A stretch of 64,000 nucleotides of DNA from Desulfobacteraceae bacterium (lineage in GTDB: Bacteria; Desulfobacterota; Desulfobacteria; Desulfobacterales; JACKCP01): the NCBI GenBank assembly GCA_020633955.1, contig JACKCP010000011.1, forward strand, positions 1 to 64,000. Direction: 5' to 3'. The notes beneath the pieces were generated by a model that did no database searches, was not told where the DNA came from, and worked only from the letters and a program-made list of their open reading frames with translations. The translations under genes were made by a program, and so were the position numbers. Each line of letters starts with the position of its first letter. The first letter of the stretch is position 1. Shown here in pieces: positions 1-9,618 of this stretch.

Positions 1-813
1 CTTGTAATAAAAGAGCTTGAAGCACTTGAAAAAAAGGCCAAAAGCCTTGACAGTCAAAAAATTTCAATTGATGCAACAATTAACGACAGAACAAAAAGAC
101 TTGATAAAGAACTTGAAAAAAAACTTACAGACCTGCCCTTTGAAGAGCTTGAAAACAAAAAAAATGAATTTGAAGAAAATTTAAAAATTCTTCAGGCAGA
201 TACAGCTGAGAAAAATCACAGATTAAAGGAAAATAATTCTTCAAAGGAAAAATCAGAAGAACTTCTAAAAAAACTTGAGATGCAAAAAACCGAATGCTCA
301 AAATGGGACAGACTTCACTTTCTTATTGGTTCTGCAGACGGCAAAAAATACAGAAATTTTGCACAGGGACTTACATTTGAACTTATGGTAAGCCATGCAA
401 ATATCCAGCTTGAAAAAATGTCTGACAGATATCTTTTAACAAGAGATAAAAATGAGCCTCTGGATCTGAATGTTATTGATAATTATCAGGCCGGAGAAAT
501 AAGATCGACCAAAAATCTTTCAGGCGGAGAAAGCTTTATTGTAAGCCTTTCCCTTGCACTTGGACTTTCAAAAATGGCAAGCAGAAAAGTAAGGGTTGAT
601 TCACTTTTTCTTGATGAGGGATTTGGAACCTTAGATGACGATGCTCTTGATACAGCCCTTGAAACACTTGCATCCTTAAAGGAAGAGGGAAAAATAATCG
701 GAGTTATTTCCCATGTATCTGCATTGAAAGAAAGAATCCCGGCCCAGATTCAGGTAAATCCTGTTTCCGGAGGGAAAAGCCTCCTTAAAGGACCTGGATG
801 TATAAAACTTTGA
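1..813 (+). CDS. sbcC: Exonuclease SbcC (Rad50-like ATPase), C-terminal part, 5' end outside window
   Basis: The frame is open from base 1 with no stop, so the gene runs in from the left and the ATG at 280 is internal. SbcC pairs with the SbcD nuclease to process hairpin and blocked DNA ends in the cytoplasm. The visible part starts with about 95 residues of charged heptad coiled coil. The C-terminal ATPase lobe follows, with the ABC-type signature NLSGGESF (501-540 region), then Walker B and D-loop LFLDEGFGTLDDD (about 604-645) and a switch histidine in ISHVSALKERI (about 706-735). The C-terminal end is intact and stops at 811-813. sbcD would be expected to the left. Family assignment is firm; the N-terminal Walker A half cannot be seen here. 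Confidence 0.95.
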   Translation, partial: LVIKELEALEKKAKSLDSQKISIDATINDRTKRLDKELEKKLTDLPFEELENKKNEFEENLKILQADTAEKNHRLKENNSSKEKSEELLKKLEMQKTECSKWDRLHFLIGSADGKKYRNFAQGLTFELMVSHANIQLEKMSDRYLLTRDKNEPLDLNVIDNYQAGEIRSTKNLSGGESFIVSLSLALGLSKMASRKVRVDSLFLDEGFGTLDDDALDTALETLASLKEEGKIIGVISHVSALKERIPAQIQVNPVSGGKSLLKGPGCIKL

Positions 814-850
814 TTTTTATCTGTTTTATATTGTAAAAACTGGAGAAAAA

Positions 851-1744
851 ATGAAAAAATTTAAAAAGATCACACTTGGTATGGCAGCTTTAATTTCAAT
901 AATTTCAAGCTGCCTGTTTTTCACTGAAAAATCATTTTCTGGAGAATTTATGATTTATGAGAATAATGACACAAAAATTTATTATGAAATACACGGAAAA
1001 GGAAAACCTCTTGTTCTGATTGCAGGTCTTGCATCAGACAGCCAGAGCTGGATAACAATTATTCCTGAACTTTCAAAGCATTTTCAGGTAATAGTTTTTG
1101 ACAACAGAACAACAGGAAGAACAAAATCAAATGAAAAAAATCTTACCATCGATATGATGGGAGACGATGCAGCAAATCTTATAAAATATCTGAAACTTGA
1201 AAATGTTTCAGTGCTTGGACATTCAATGGGAGGAATTATTGCAGCTGATGCAGCATCCAAAAACCCTGATTTAATAAAAAATCTTATTATTGCTGCAAGT
1301 CCTTATGAAGTTGGAGAAAGAATAAAGGAAATGTTTTCTGATATGGTAATATATCAAAAAAACGGAATGGATCAGTCTTTATGGTTTAAAAATTTTTTCT
1401 ACTGGATTTTAACCGACAGTTTTTTTGAGAATAAAGAACTTCTAAGACAGGGTATTGAATACAATGTAAATTATCCTTACCCCCAGACCATGGAAGGGTT
1501 TGAAAAACAGGTCAATGCAATGAACAGCTACAATGGAAAAGAAATAATTAAAAAAATCAGACAAAGAACTCTTGTAATAGCAGCCGAAAAAGACAGACTT
1601 TTTTCTGTTGACCAATGCAGGGAACTTGCAGATAAAATAGAAAATTCCAAATTTAAAATCATAAAAAACGCAGCTCACTCCATTCATTCTGAAATGCCGT
1701 CAGAACTTGCAAATGAAGTATTATTGTTTTTAAATCAGCAGTAA
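851..1744 (+). CDS. Exported alpha/beta-fold hydrolase
   Basis: 297 residues. The N-terminus has a Lys-rich start and a hydrophobic stretch (about 8-25) ending near a Cys at 21 (ISSC), so it is either a signal peptide or a lipoprotein anchor; the catalytic core begins near residue 34. The nucleophile elbow GHSMGG puts Ser125 in place, Asp248 (EKD) is the likely acid and His276 (AAHS) the likely base, giving a complete triad. The oxyanion-hole loop is LIAGLAS (about 56-62). Proteins of this type hydrolyse esters, lactones or peroxide-type substrates; the sequence does not tell the substrate. GGAG upstream of the ATG supports the start. It lies 37 bases after sbcC and is convergent with the chemoreceptor gene. 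Confidence 0.85.
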   Translation: MKKFKKITLGMAALISIISSCLFFTEKSFSGEFMIYENNDTKIYYEIHGKGKPLVLIAGLASDSQSWITIIPELSKHFQVIVFDNRTTGRTKSNEKNLTIDMMGDDAANLIKYLKLENVSVLGHSMGGIIAADAASKNPDLIKNLIIAASPYEVGERIKEMFSDMVIYQKNGMDQSLWFKNFFYWILTDSFFENKELLRQGIEYNVNYPYPQTMEGFEKQVNAMNSYNGKEIIKKIRQRTLVIAAEKDRLFSVDQCRELADKIENSKFKIIKNAAHSIHSEMPSELANEVLLFLNQQ

Positions 1745-1788
1745 AAAAACTTTTTATCTTTTACTGATTAAAAGCTTCAAAAAATCCA

Positions 1789-1829
1789 GATTTTCAATTC
1801 TGCATTAATCAGAAGCAGAATTGAAAATC
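1789..1829. terminator. Hairpin between convergent genes
   Basis: A 15-bp perfect stem (1789-1803 with 1815-1829) and an 11-base loop sit between the hydrolase and chemoreceptor stops. There is no strong T-run on either side, so it may work as a weak bidirectional terminator or only as a 3' stabiliser. Confidence 0.5.
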
Positions 1830-1843
1830 GGCATATAAGACTG

Positions 1844-3775
1844 CTAAATCTGGAACTGCGTTACAAGACTGCTTACTCCCTTTGATATATTTCCAAGACC
1901 TATTGAACAGGTTTTAAGCTCTTCACCGTTTTTTTCAAGCCTGGAGGACAACTCTGAAACTTCAGATATGCTTTCAGAAATTGAGGATGTTTTTAAAATT
2001 CCAAGGGATAGTCTTTCATAAACATCCTTAACGCCAAGGGAAATAGCTTCAATTCCTTTTGTAATTTCAGATGTTGATAAGGACTGGGTTTCAGAAAGAG
2101 CGGAAATTTTTCCGGCATTGGTATCTGCTTCAAGCATTACAGACTCCATTTTTTCAAAAGTTTCAGCAGTTTTTGAAGTAAGCTCCTGAATGGAAAAAAT
2201 CTGCTGTGCAATATTTTCAGTCTCAAATTTTGTCTTGCTTGCAAGCTCCTTGATTTCCTTTGCAACTACAGCAAAACCTTTTCCGTACTCCCCTGCCCTT
2301 GCAGCTTCAATTGTTGCATTTAAAGCAAGAAGATTGGTCTGGTCTGAAATCATTTTTATTGTGTCTGTAATATCATTTATTCCATTCACAAGATTTTCAA
2401 GACTTTTAATCTTGTCAGAAGACTCATGAACAAGTTCAACTGCATTTTGAGTGATTTTTTTGGTTTTAACTGAATAATCAAGAGCATTATCTGCTGATTT
2501 CAAAATATTTTGTGAGTTTGAAGATATTTCATCAAACCTTGCAACACCATTTGCCATGGTTTTGTTGAGTTCTTCAAGATTTTCAAGGAGGACAAGTGCT
2601 GAATCAGATACATTTTTTGATTTTTCAGAGGCCGTTCGGGAGCCTTTATTAAGGTCAATTGAAACTTTTTTCAGATTTTTTGATTCCTCTACCAGATCAT
2701 TTACAAGATTTTTAAGATTATCTATCTGAAATATCTCTTTAAATCTTTCCCCCATAAGATTAAGCTCGCTTACCATTTCCCCTATTTCATCCTTTTGATT
2801 AAGATCAAGCTTTGCAAGCAGGTTTCCATTTGTTATTTCAGAAGAAAATTTTACAGTCTTTTTTATGGGGATTATTATTATTCTTCTCACAAGAATAAAA
2901 ACAAGACAGCCTAGAATAACAACCACAGCTGCCGCAATGATTAAATTTATTTTTACAAGCTTGTTTACTTCAGAAAAAAGTTTTGAAGGAGAAGAAAAGG
3001 ATACGATAAACCATTTTTTTTGCTCAAAAAATTTGTATGCACAAAAATAATCATAATCTTTAGTATTAAATGATATGAACCCATGGTCATTATTTTTTGG
3101 AATTGAAAGATCAATGGAATTATTTATTGTTTTGCTTGAAGAAAGAATAATTTTTCCATTTGAATCTGTTATGCATGTAAAACTTATTATCTGATTGCTG
3201 TCTTCTGAAAAAAATTCATCCCTTAAAACGTCAAGCTCAATTTCACATACAAGAAGTCCCTCTGTAACATCACTGTACAAAAGCCTTGAAGTAAGATAAA
3301 TCACCTCTTTTTTGTCAAAAGAGCTTCTAACAGGGTTTGAAATTTCAAAATCTGACACTAATCCTTTTTTAAAGAATTCACGTTCTCTGAAATCAGGAAG
3401 ATCTTCTTTTTCTTTTTTTGAGGAAGCTATCAAAGTTCCATCTGATGACAAGACTGCAAGCCTTGAAAATTTGGGATTTTCCTCATTAAGCTTTTCAAGT
3501 TCCTTTATTGCAAGAACCCTTGCTGCAACACCTGATTTTGCAGCACTCTGGAGAACCCAGTTTGATGACCAGGTGTTGATTAGTGCTTTATTGTTTTTAA
3601 ACCATGATGAAATTTCCTTTTCCTTTCCAATACTGTTGTCAATTATTCTGTCCGATGCAATCAGTTTTACTGCATTTTTTGAATAATGATTGGAAACAAA
3701 GATAAGGCTTCCCATCCCAAAAATAATAACAATCAGAACAGGCAGAAAAATTCTTTCCTGAAGCTTGAATCTCAT
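1844..3775 (-). CDS. Methyl-accepting chemotaxis protein with periplasmic Cache-type sensor
   Basis: 643 residues. Transmembrane helix 1 is at about 10-28 and helix 2 at about 277-298; the roughly 245 residues between them form a periplasmic sensor with the look of a dCache domain. A HAMP segment follows (about 299-350). The cytoplasmic signalling domain has the conserved hairpin tip DQTNLLALNATIEAARAGE, which binds CheA/CheW. No C-terminal CheR-docking pentapeptide is seen. AAGGAG sits 6 bases before the ATG. The gene stands alone, with no che genes in the window, so it is an orphan receptor here. Ligand unknown. Confidence 0.93.
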   Translation of the reverse strand: MRFKLQERIFLPVLIVIIFGMGSLIFVSNHYSKNAVKLIASDRIIDNSIGKEKEISSWFKNNKALINTWSSNWVLQSAAKSGVAARVLAIKELEKLNEENPKFSRLAVLSSDGTLIASSKKEKEDLPDFREREFFKKGLVSDFEISNPVRSSFDKKEVIYLTSRLLYSDVTEGLLVCEIELDVLRDEFFSEDSNQIISFTCITDSNGKIILSSSKTINNSIDLSIPKNNDHGFISFNTKDYDYFCAYKFFEQKKWFIVSFSSPSKLFSEVNKLVKINLIIAAAVVVILGCLVFILVRRIIIIPIKKTVKFSSEITNGNLLAKLDLNQKDEIGEMVSELNLMGERFKEIFQIDNLKNLVNDLVEESKNLKKVSIDLNKGSRTASEKSKNVSDSALVLLENLEELNKTMANGVARFDEISSNSQNILKSADNALDYSVKTKKITQNAVELVHESSDKIKSLENLVNGINDITDTIKMISDQTNLLALNATIEAARAGEYGKGFAVVAKEIKELASKTKFETENIAQQIFSIQELTSKTAETFEKMESVMLEADTNAGKISALSETQSLSTSEITKGIEAISLGVKDVYERLSLGILKTSSISESISEVSELSSRLEKNGEELKTCSIGLGNISKGVSSLVTQFQI

Positions 3776-3926
3776 AAAAAACTCCTTAGTAAAAACTTAA
3801 TTGAGGCAAAGTTAATTAACCAAGGAGTATGAATTACATTGTTATTATTAAAATATGATTAACTGTTCTTTAAATAGTCATTTTCCGAAAACAAGAATTT
3901 GTTTCAGTTCAAGAAAGATGAAAAAT

Positions 3927-5708
3927 TCAACCGCTTAAAACAAGCCTGTAATAATCACCCTTTTTCCTGATAAGCTCACTGTGATTTCCGGATTCGGTTA
4001 TTTTTGAATTTTTTATAACAATAATATTATTAGCATGCTTAATTGTACTGAGCCTGTGTGCAATCATTATTGAGGTTCTTTTTTCCATAAGTTTTTTCAT
4101 TGCATCATGAACCATTTTTTCAGAACCTGAATCTATATATGAAGTCGCCTCATCAAAAATTATAAGTTCAGGGGATACCGCAAATGCTCTTGCTATGCAC
4201 AAAAGCTGCTTTTCACCGCTTGAAAGAGGTCTTCCCCCTTCCCTTATTTTCATTAAGGCACCATTATTATTTTTAAAGGCAAACATACAGTTTGCATTCA
4301 AAAGGCAGTTATCTAAGAAATTTTTATTTACGTTTTTATTTTCAGGCATAAGATTATCAGCAAGAGTTCCTGAAAAAACAACAGGGTCCTGCATTACAAG
4401 TGCAAGTTTTTTTCTTATTTCATGTTTTTTATAAATTTTTATATTTTTACCGTTTATTAAAATTTCACCGGAATCAGGCTCATAAAAACCTGTAATAAGA
4501 TTTATTATCGAACTTTTTCCAGCCCCTGTATGTCCTGCTATTCCAAGGGACTCACCTTTTTTTATTTTAAAGGATATTCCATTTAACACCTTTTCGCCTT
4601 TTTTATAGGAAAAACTCACATTCTTAAATTCAATTTCTTTTATTTCCTCATTAAAATCTTTTGCGTCTTTTGAGTCTTTTTCTTTTGCTTCATTTAAAAT
4701 TCCTGCAATTTTTTCTGCAGATGCAAGTGCATTCTGAATAAGATTGAATTTTTCGGACAAATCCCTTACAGGCCTGAAAAACATTTTCATATAAGAAATA
4801 AAGGCAACAAGAACACCAACAGTAATCTGTTCTTCATTTATCCTGGAAGCTCCGTAAACTAAAATTATTGTAAGTGAAAAAATATTGAAAAGTTCAATTA
4901 ATGGCATGAAAATTCCAAAAATTTTTATCTGGGTCATTCCTGCTCTGAAATTGTCATAATTTAATTTTTGAAACTTTTTGTAAAAATATTCAAAGCAGTT
5001 ATTTGTATGAATTATTTTAATCCCTGAAATGTTTTCAGAAAAACTGTGGTTTATTCCTGCTATTTTTTCCCTCATCACTGCAAAGGCTTTTCTTGAGATT
5101 TTTGAAAAAAACAGAACCAGTGCAATAACACAGGGAATTACGCTTACAACAAGAGCTGCAAACTTAAAATCATAAAAAAACATGATAACAACAATTGAAA
5201 TCATTAAAACAAGGTCTTTGAAAATAAAAACAAGGATTGATGAAAACATTTCATTCATATTGTCAATATCACCTGCTGCTCTGCTGACAAGACGTCCTGC
5301 ACTGTTTTTGTCATAAAAGGAAACAGGCAGATGGGTCATGTGGAAAAAAAGACCTTTTCTTAAATTATAAATTATTTTCTGGCTTGTAAATTCCATGAAA
5401 AGTGACTGAAAAAAATCAAAAATAAAAATAAGTAAAATCACTCCTAGAAAAACAAGTGAAAGATTAAAAAATGAATTTATTTTTATCCCCAATAAAAGTG
5501 TGGTTCCTTTGACTTCTGATAAAATAAATCCGTCTATTGCTTTTTTTGTAAGATATGGAATTAAAAGGTCCAAGGCTGTAATTAAAAATATAAACAAAAC
5601 ACAAAGCATAAGATAGTGAAGGTATGGTTTTATGAAAGGAAACAACACCTTTAAAATCTTTAAATCAGACAGATTTTTTATTTTTTTTAAATTTTTAATA
5701 TTATTCAT
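3927..5708 (-). CDS. ABC exporter half-transporter, catalytic-site partner (TM288-like)
   Basis: 593 residues. A six-helix type IV exporter membrane domain (about 20-325) is followed by the nucleotide-binding domain. Walker A is GHTGAGKSS (392-400), Walker B ends IIFDE with the catalytic Glu520, and the switch His is present in IAHRLST. The signature is LSSGEKQ (495-501) in place of LSGGQ. Together with its upstream partner, three bases away, it should form a heterodimer in which one ATP site is degenerate: this subunit's unusual signature faces the partner's altered Walker B. Such exporters move drugs, lipids or peptides out of the cell; substrate unknown. Confidence 0.92.
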   Translation of the reverse strand: MNNIKNLKKIKNLSDLKILKVLFPFIKPYLHYLMLCVLFIFLITALDLLIPYLTKKAIDGFILSEVKGTTLLLGIKINSFFNLSLVFLGVILLIFIFDFFQSLFMEFTSQKIIYNLRKGLFFHMTHLPVSFYDKNSAGRLVSRAAGDIDNMNEMFSSILVFIFKDLVLMISIVVIMFFYDFKFAALVVSVIPCVIALVLFFSKISRKAFAVMREKIAGINHSFSENISGIKIIHTNNCFEYFYKKFQKLNYDNFRAGMTQIKIFGIFMPLIELFNIFSLTIILVYGASRINEEQITVGVLVAFISYMKMFFRPVRDLSEKFNLIQNALASAEKIAGILNEAKEKDSKDAKDFNEEIKEIEFKNVSFSYKKGEKVLNGISFKIKKGESLGIAGHTGAGKSSIINLITGFYEPDSGEILINGKNIKIYKKHEIRKKLALVMQDPVVFSGTLADNLMPENKNVNKNFLDNCLLNANCMFAFKNNNGALMKIREGGRPLSSGEKQLLCIARAFAVSPELIIFDEATSYIDSGSEKMVHDAMKKLMEKRTSIMIAHRLSTIKHANNIIVIKNSKITESGNHSELIRKKGDYYRLVLSG

Positions 5709-5711
5709 TTT

Positions 5712-7442
5712 TCAGCAAAGCCCCTGAATCTGGCATGATTTTTTGTAAAATCTGCTTTCTTTTATAAGTTCTTCATGGGAACCGGAATTTTTTATTTCAG
5801 AATTTTCCATAACAAGAATTTTATCTGCATTTAAAATTGCAGAAATTCTGTTTGAAATAATAATTAAAATTTTTGTCTCACATAAAATTTTTAAATTTTC
5901 CAGTAAAGATCTGGCTGTATTGGAATCGACCTGACTTATTGGATCATCTAAAACAATTATATCGCCTGATTTGTAAAATGCTCTTGCAAGGGCAGTTCTC
6001 TGTTTTTGTCCCCCTGAAAGAGTAACTCCCCGCTCTCCAACAATTGTATCAAGTCCGTCCGGCATGTTTTCAATATCTGATTCAAGACATGACATTTTAA
6101 GTGCGTTTTCTAATTTTTCCTTATCGTATTTTTGCCCAAGAACAATATTATCCTTTAAAGTTCCAGAAAAAATAAAGGATTCCTGGGGCATATATGAAAT
6201 TTTTTCTCTTAGATTTTCAATTTTTATTGTTTTTAAATCTTTGTTGTTTATTTCAATTTTACCGCTTAAAGGCTCATAAAGACCTGAAATAATAGCTGCA
6301 AGGGTTGATTTACCGCTTCCGGGAGGTCCTGTTATTCCAAGAACTTCACCCTTTTTAAGTTCGAAGCTGATATTTTTTAAGACAAATTTATTTTTTTCAT
6401 AGGAAAACATAAGATTTTCACATCTGATATTTTCCACTTTTTCTATAACCTCTTTTCTGTTTTCTTTTTCATAAACAGATTTGCCTGAATTTAATATCTC
6501 CTCTATTCTTTTAAGTGATGAAAGTCCCCTCTGCATAAGATTTGTCATCCATCCAAGTGCCATTACAGGCCAGGCAAGAAGGCTTAAATACTGAATAAAG
6601 GCGACCAGGTCTCCTGAAGTAATTTTTTCTTCCATAACAAGAAAGCCGCCGTAAAAAAGAATTATCAGAAGCGACAAATTAAGAAATAAAATCATCAGCG
6701 GTCTTATGGCTGAAGTAATTACAGCTCTTTTGAGGCTTTTTTCAAAATAATCAAGGGAATATGAGTCAATCTTCTTATTTATAAATTTTTCAAAATTAAA
6801 AACACGAATTATTCTTATACCCAAAAAACTTTCCCTCATATTTTCCATTAAATCTGAAAATGATTTCTGTGCATCACTGTGATAATCGTGCATTTTTTTG
6901 CCAAGAATCTTTGTTGAAATAGCAATAAAAGGCATGGGAACAAGTGCTAAAAGAGCAAGCCTGGAATTTAGATAAAACATTATTCCAATTGTTGCCCCTC
7001 CAAGGAGTATGGCATCGGTAAAAGCTGTTATTCCAATTCCGAAAGCCATTCTTACATGGGTTATATCACTTGTTGCCCTTGCCATTATGTCGCCGGTTTT
7101 TGTCCGGTCAAAAAAGTCTGCCTTAAAATTCATCACACTGTAAAAAAGATTATCCCTTATCCCCTTTTCAATATGCCTTGATGTACCGATAAGAAAAATT
7201 CTCCACCAGTATCTTAAAAAAGTTATTAACAGGCCTGACAGGACAATAATAACTCCAAACTTTAAAACAGAGTTAAAATCGTTTTTATTGTATGTTATTA
7301 CATCTATGGCTTTTTTTGTCAGATATGGTATTAAAAGCTGAAAAAAATCGACTGTCAGAAGAATAACTATTCCTGATGCAATTTTAAAAAAATGTTCCTT
7401 GAAATATGGTAAGACAAGCTTGAAAGACATAAGTTGATCCAT
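5712..7442 (-). CDS. ABC exporter half-transporter with degenerate ATP site (TM287-like)
   Basis: 576 residues, first gene of the two-gene exporter operon. The membrane domain covers about 15-310. Walker A is GPPGSGKST (372-380) and the signature is a canonical LSGGQKQR (475-482). Two catalytic positions are changed: Walker B reads VLDDP, with Asp500 where the catalytic Glu belongs, and the switch loop reads ISNRIS, with Asn531 where His is expected. These changes sit on the same composite ATP site as the partner's LSSGE signature, the pattern of heterodimeric exporters such as TM287/288 and BmrCD, where one site binds but barely hydrolyses ATP. The ATG at 7442 is followed by no better start. 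Confidence 0.93.
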   Translation of the reverse strand: MDQLMSFKLVLPYFKEHFFKIASGIVILLTVDFFQLLIPYLTKKAIDVITYNKNDFNSVLKFGVIIVLSGLLITFLRYWWRIFLIGTSRHIEKGIRDNLFYSVMNFKADFFDRTKTGDIMARATSDITHVRMAFGIGITAFTDAILLGGATIGIMFYLNSRLALLALVPMPFIAISTKILGKKMHDYHSDAQKSFSDLMENMRESFLGIRIIRVFNFEKFINKKIDSYSLDYFEKSLKRAVITSAIRPLMILFLNLSLLIILFYGGFLVMEEKITSGDLVAFIQYLSLLAWPVMALGWMTNLMQRGLSSLKRIEEILNSGKSVYEKENRKEVIEKVENIRCENLMFSYEKNKFVLKNISFELKKGEVLGITGPPGSGKSTLAAIISGLYEPLSGKIEINNKDLKTIKIENLREKISYMPQESFIFSGTLKDNIVLGQKYDKEKLENALKMSCLESDIENMPDGLDTIVGERGVTLSGGQKQRTALARAFYKSGDIIVLDDPISQVDSNTARSLLENLKILCETKILIIISNRISAILNADKILVMENSEIKNSGSHEELIKESRFYKKSCQIQGLC

Positions 7443-7532
7443 AGTTTTTAAATAAAAAAATATAAATTATACAATCAATTAATCAATGTAAATCATATTT
7501 AAGGAAATTGAAGGGACAATGGAAATATAATT

Positions 7533-9524
7533 ATGAACGAAGGACATATTGTAGAATATATTGATGATCAGAAAGTTTTGAGTGCTGTTGTTCTTGAAAC
7601 AAAAAAAAACAGGCTCAGAATATTAAATGAAAACAACAGGGAAGTTAATATTTCTGAAAAAAGAATATCTCTTGGCTCTGAAAAAAAAATCTCATTAAAG
7701 CAGTCCCGGGAAACCATATCAAAAACTCTAAAGGACTTTTCAACTCTTTCTGAAGAAAATGCAAAGGAAGTTGATATTGAATCCCTGTGGGAAATTCTAA
7801 ATTCAGAATCAGACTGGGTAGATATTGATACAGCAGCGGAACTCTGGTTTGGAGACGCACCTGAACCTTTCCAGAAATCAGCTTTGATGAGGGCCATGTT
7901 TTATGACAGGCTTTATTTCAAATTCAACCATTCACAATATCTTCCCTTCACTCCAGACCAGGTTGAACAGCTGAAAATCCAGAAACAGGAAGAAGAAAGA
8001 AAAAAAAATATAATTAAAAAAGGAAGTTTATGGCTTAAGGAAAATATTGGAAAGCAAACCCCTGAGCCTCCGCCTGATGATCTTGATTTAATAAAAATTC
8101 TTTCTTCATTTTATCTTCTTGAAAACGAATCAAACTACAGTGATCTTGCAAGGGAAATTTTCAGGGAAGCGGGAATAGAACCAGGCCTTAAGGTATTTAA
8201 GCTTTTTGTGAGACTTGGTATCTGGGACAGTGATGAAAATACAGATTTATTAAAATATGAACTTGAAAAGGATTTTTCCAATAATATTCTGGAAGCAGTG
8301 AAAAATCTTGAAAAAGAAGATAACAGCATAGATTTTTCCAAGCGAAGGGATTTTACCGGGCTAAAAACATTTACAATTGACGGCAAAAATACAAAAGATT
8401 TTGATGATGCATTGAGTTTTGAAGAAAAAGAGGGAAAGCTTATTGCCGGAGTCCATATTACAGATGTTGGATTTCACATAAAAAAAGACACACCTCTGGA
8501 CAGAAACGCAAGGCTAAGAGGCAGCTCAATTTATATGCCTGATGAAAAAATCCCCATGCTCCATCCAAAAATATCAGAGAACAATGCAAGCCTTGTAAAA
8601 GGGGAAGAAAGGCCTGCAATAAGTATCCTTATGGAACTTGAAGACGATTTTTCAGTAAAAGACTATGAAATTACTCCATCAGTTATAAAAGTAAGCGATC
8701 AGATAACCTATGATGAGGCAGACGAACTCATAAATTCAGGAACTTCAAAAGAGCTTTCAAAACTGTACACTTCAGCAAAAAAATTAAGGGAAAAAAGGTT
8801 TTCATCCCATGCAGTGCATATTTCAATTCCAGACACTGATGTATATGTTGATGAAAATAAAAACATTGAAATAAAAGTATTGGAAAGAGAGACTCCTGCA
8901 TGGCTTCTTGTTTCTGAATTTATGATAATGGCAAATCATCTTATGGCTGAATTTTTGAAATCTAATTCAATACCAGCAATTTTCAGAGGACAGGCAAAAC
9001 CGGAAACAAGGCATTACGAAGGAGATAAAGGAACTCTTTTAATGCAGTTTCTCCAAAGAAAGGAAATGAGCCGGGTTATTATTTCAACAACACCTGAACC
9101 ACACTGCGGACTTGGGGTCAACTCATATATAACTTCCACTTCACCTGTAAGAAAATATTTTGACCTTGTGTGCCAGAGACAGATTAAATCAGCCTTTGGG
9201 CTTGAAACACCATATACCACGGAAGAACTTGATGAAATAACTGCAAGGCTTGACAATACAATGTCAAGTATTGGAAGGGTTCAGTTTCAGAGAAAAAGAT
9301 ACTGGATTTTAAAATATCTTGAAGAAAAAAGAGGCCAGAAAGAACCTGCCATGGTAATTTCAGACAAAAAATTTAACAATTACTCAATTGTGCTTTTAAA
9401 TTACATGATGGAATCAAAACTTCCCGCAACATCTGGTATGAATTTAAAACCAGGCGACAATATTACAGTTACAATCCAAAATGTTAATGCAAGAAGCGAT
9501 ATTTTATCGGTTCATCTAAGCTGA
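7533..9524 (+). CDS. RNB-domain exoribonuclease (RNase II/R family)
   Basis: 663 residues, cytoplasmic, 3'-to-5' processive RNA decay. The catalytic acidic cluster TIDGKNTKDFDD places Asp283, Asp289, Asp291 and Asp292 exactly as in E. coli RNase II (201/207/209/210). The RNB core runs on through HITDVGFHI and SIYMPDEKIPMLHP. The N-terminal ~275 residues lack a clear RNase R cold-shock/basic architecture and include a winged-helix-like DIDTAAELWFG segment, resembling the cyanobacterial/plastid-type RNB enzymes. The C-terminus ends in a short OB/S1-like strand pattern (ITVTIQNVNARSDILSVHL). So it is an RNase II/R relative, but calling it rnr or rnb would be over-precise. Divergent from the ABC operon. 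Confidence 0.9.
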   Translation: MNEGHIVEYIDDQKVLSAVVLETKKNRLRILNENNREVNISEKRISLGSEKKISLKQSRETISKTLKDFSTLSEENAKEVDIESLWEILNSESDWVDIDTAAELWFGDAPEPFQKSALMRAMFYDRLYFKFNHSQYLPFTPDQVEQLKIQKQEEERKKNIIKKGSLWLKENIGKQTPEPPPDDLDLIKILSSFYLLENESNYSDLAREIFREAGIEPGLKVFKLFVRLGIWDSDENTDLLKYELEKDFSNNILEAVKNLEKEDNSIDFSKRRDFTGLKTFTIDGKNTKDFDDALSFEEKEGKLIAGVHITDVGFHIKKDTPLDRNARLRGSSIYMPDEKIPMLHPKISENNASLVKGEERPAISILMELEDDFSVKDYEITPSVIKVSDQITYDEADELINSGTSKELSKLYTSAKKLREKRFSSHAVHISIPDTDVYVDENKNIEIKVLERETPAWLLVSEFMIMANHLMAEFLKSNSIPAIFRGQAKPETRHYEGDKGTLLMQFLQRKEMSRVIISTTPEPHCGLGVNSYITSTSPVRKYFDLVCQRQIKSAFGLETPYTTEELDEITARLDNTMSSIGRVQFQRKRYWILKYLEEKRGQKEPAMVISDKKFNNYSIVLLNYMMESKLPATSGMNLKPGDNITVTIQNVNARSDILSVHLS

Positions 9525-9533
9525 AAAAATAAT

Positions 9534-9553
9534 CGGGGTAAAACTTTACCCCG
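9534..9553 (+). terminator. GC-rich hairpin after the exoribonuclease gene
   Basis: CGGGGTAAA (9534-9542) pairs with TTTACCCCG (9545-9553), beginning 10 bases after the stop. There is no T-run directly behind it, so this is a terminator-like hairpin rather than a textbook intrinsic terminator. Confidence 0.5.
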
Positions 9554-9618
9554 GCAAAACATTCAATCAAAAAAAACACTCCACTTTTTTTATAAATATA
9601 GACCAAGGGAAGTTAACC

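Noticed and set aside
280..282. ATG at 280 as the start of the first gene
   Set aside because: The same frame is open from base 1 and encodes a coiled coil, so the gene is a 5'-truncated sbcC.
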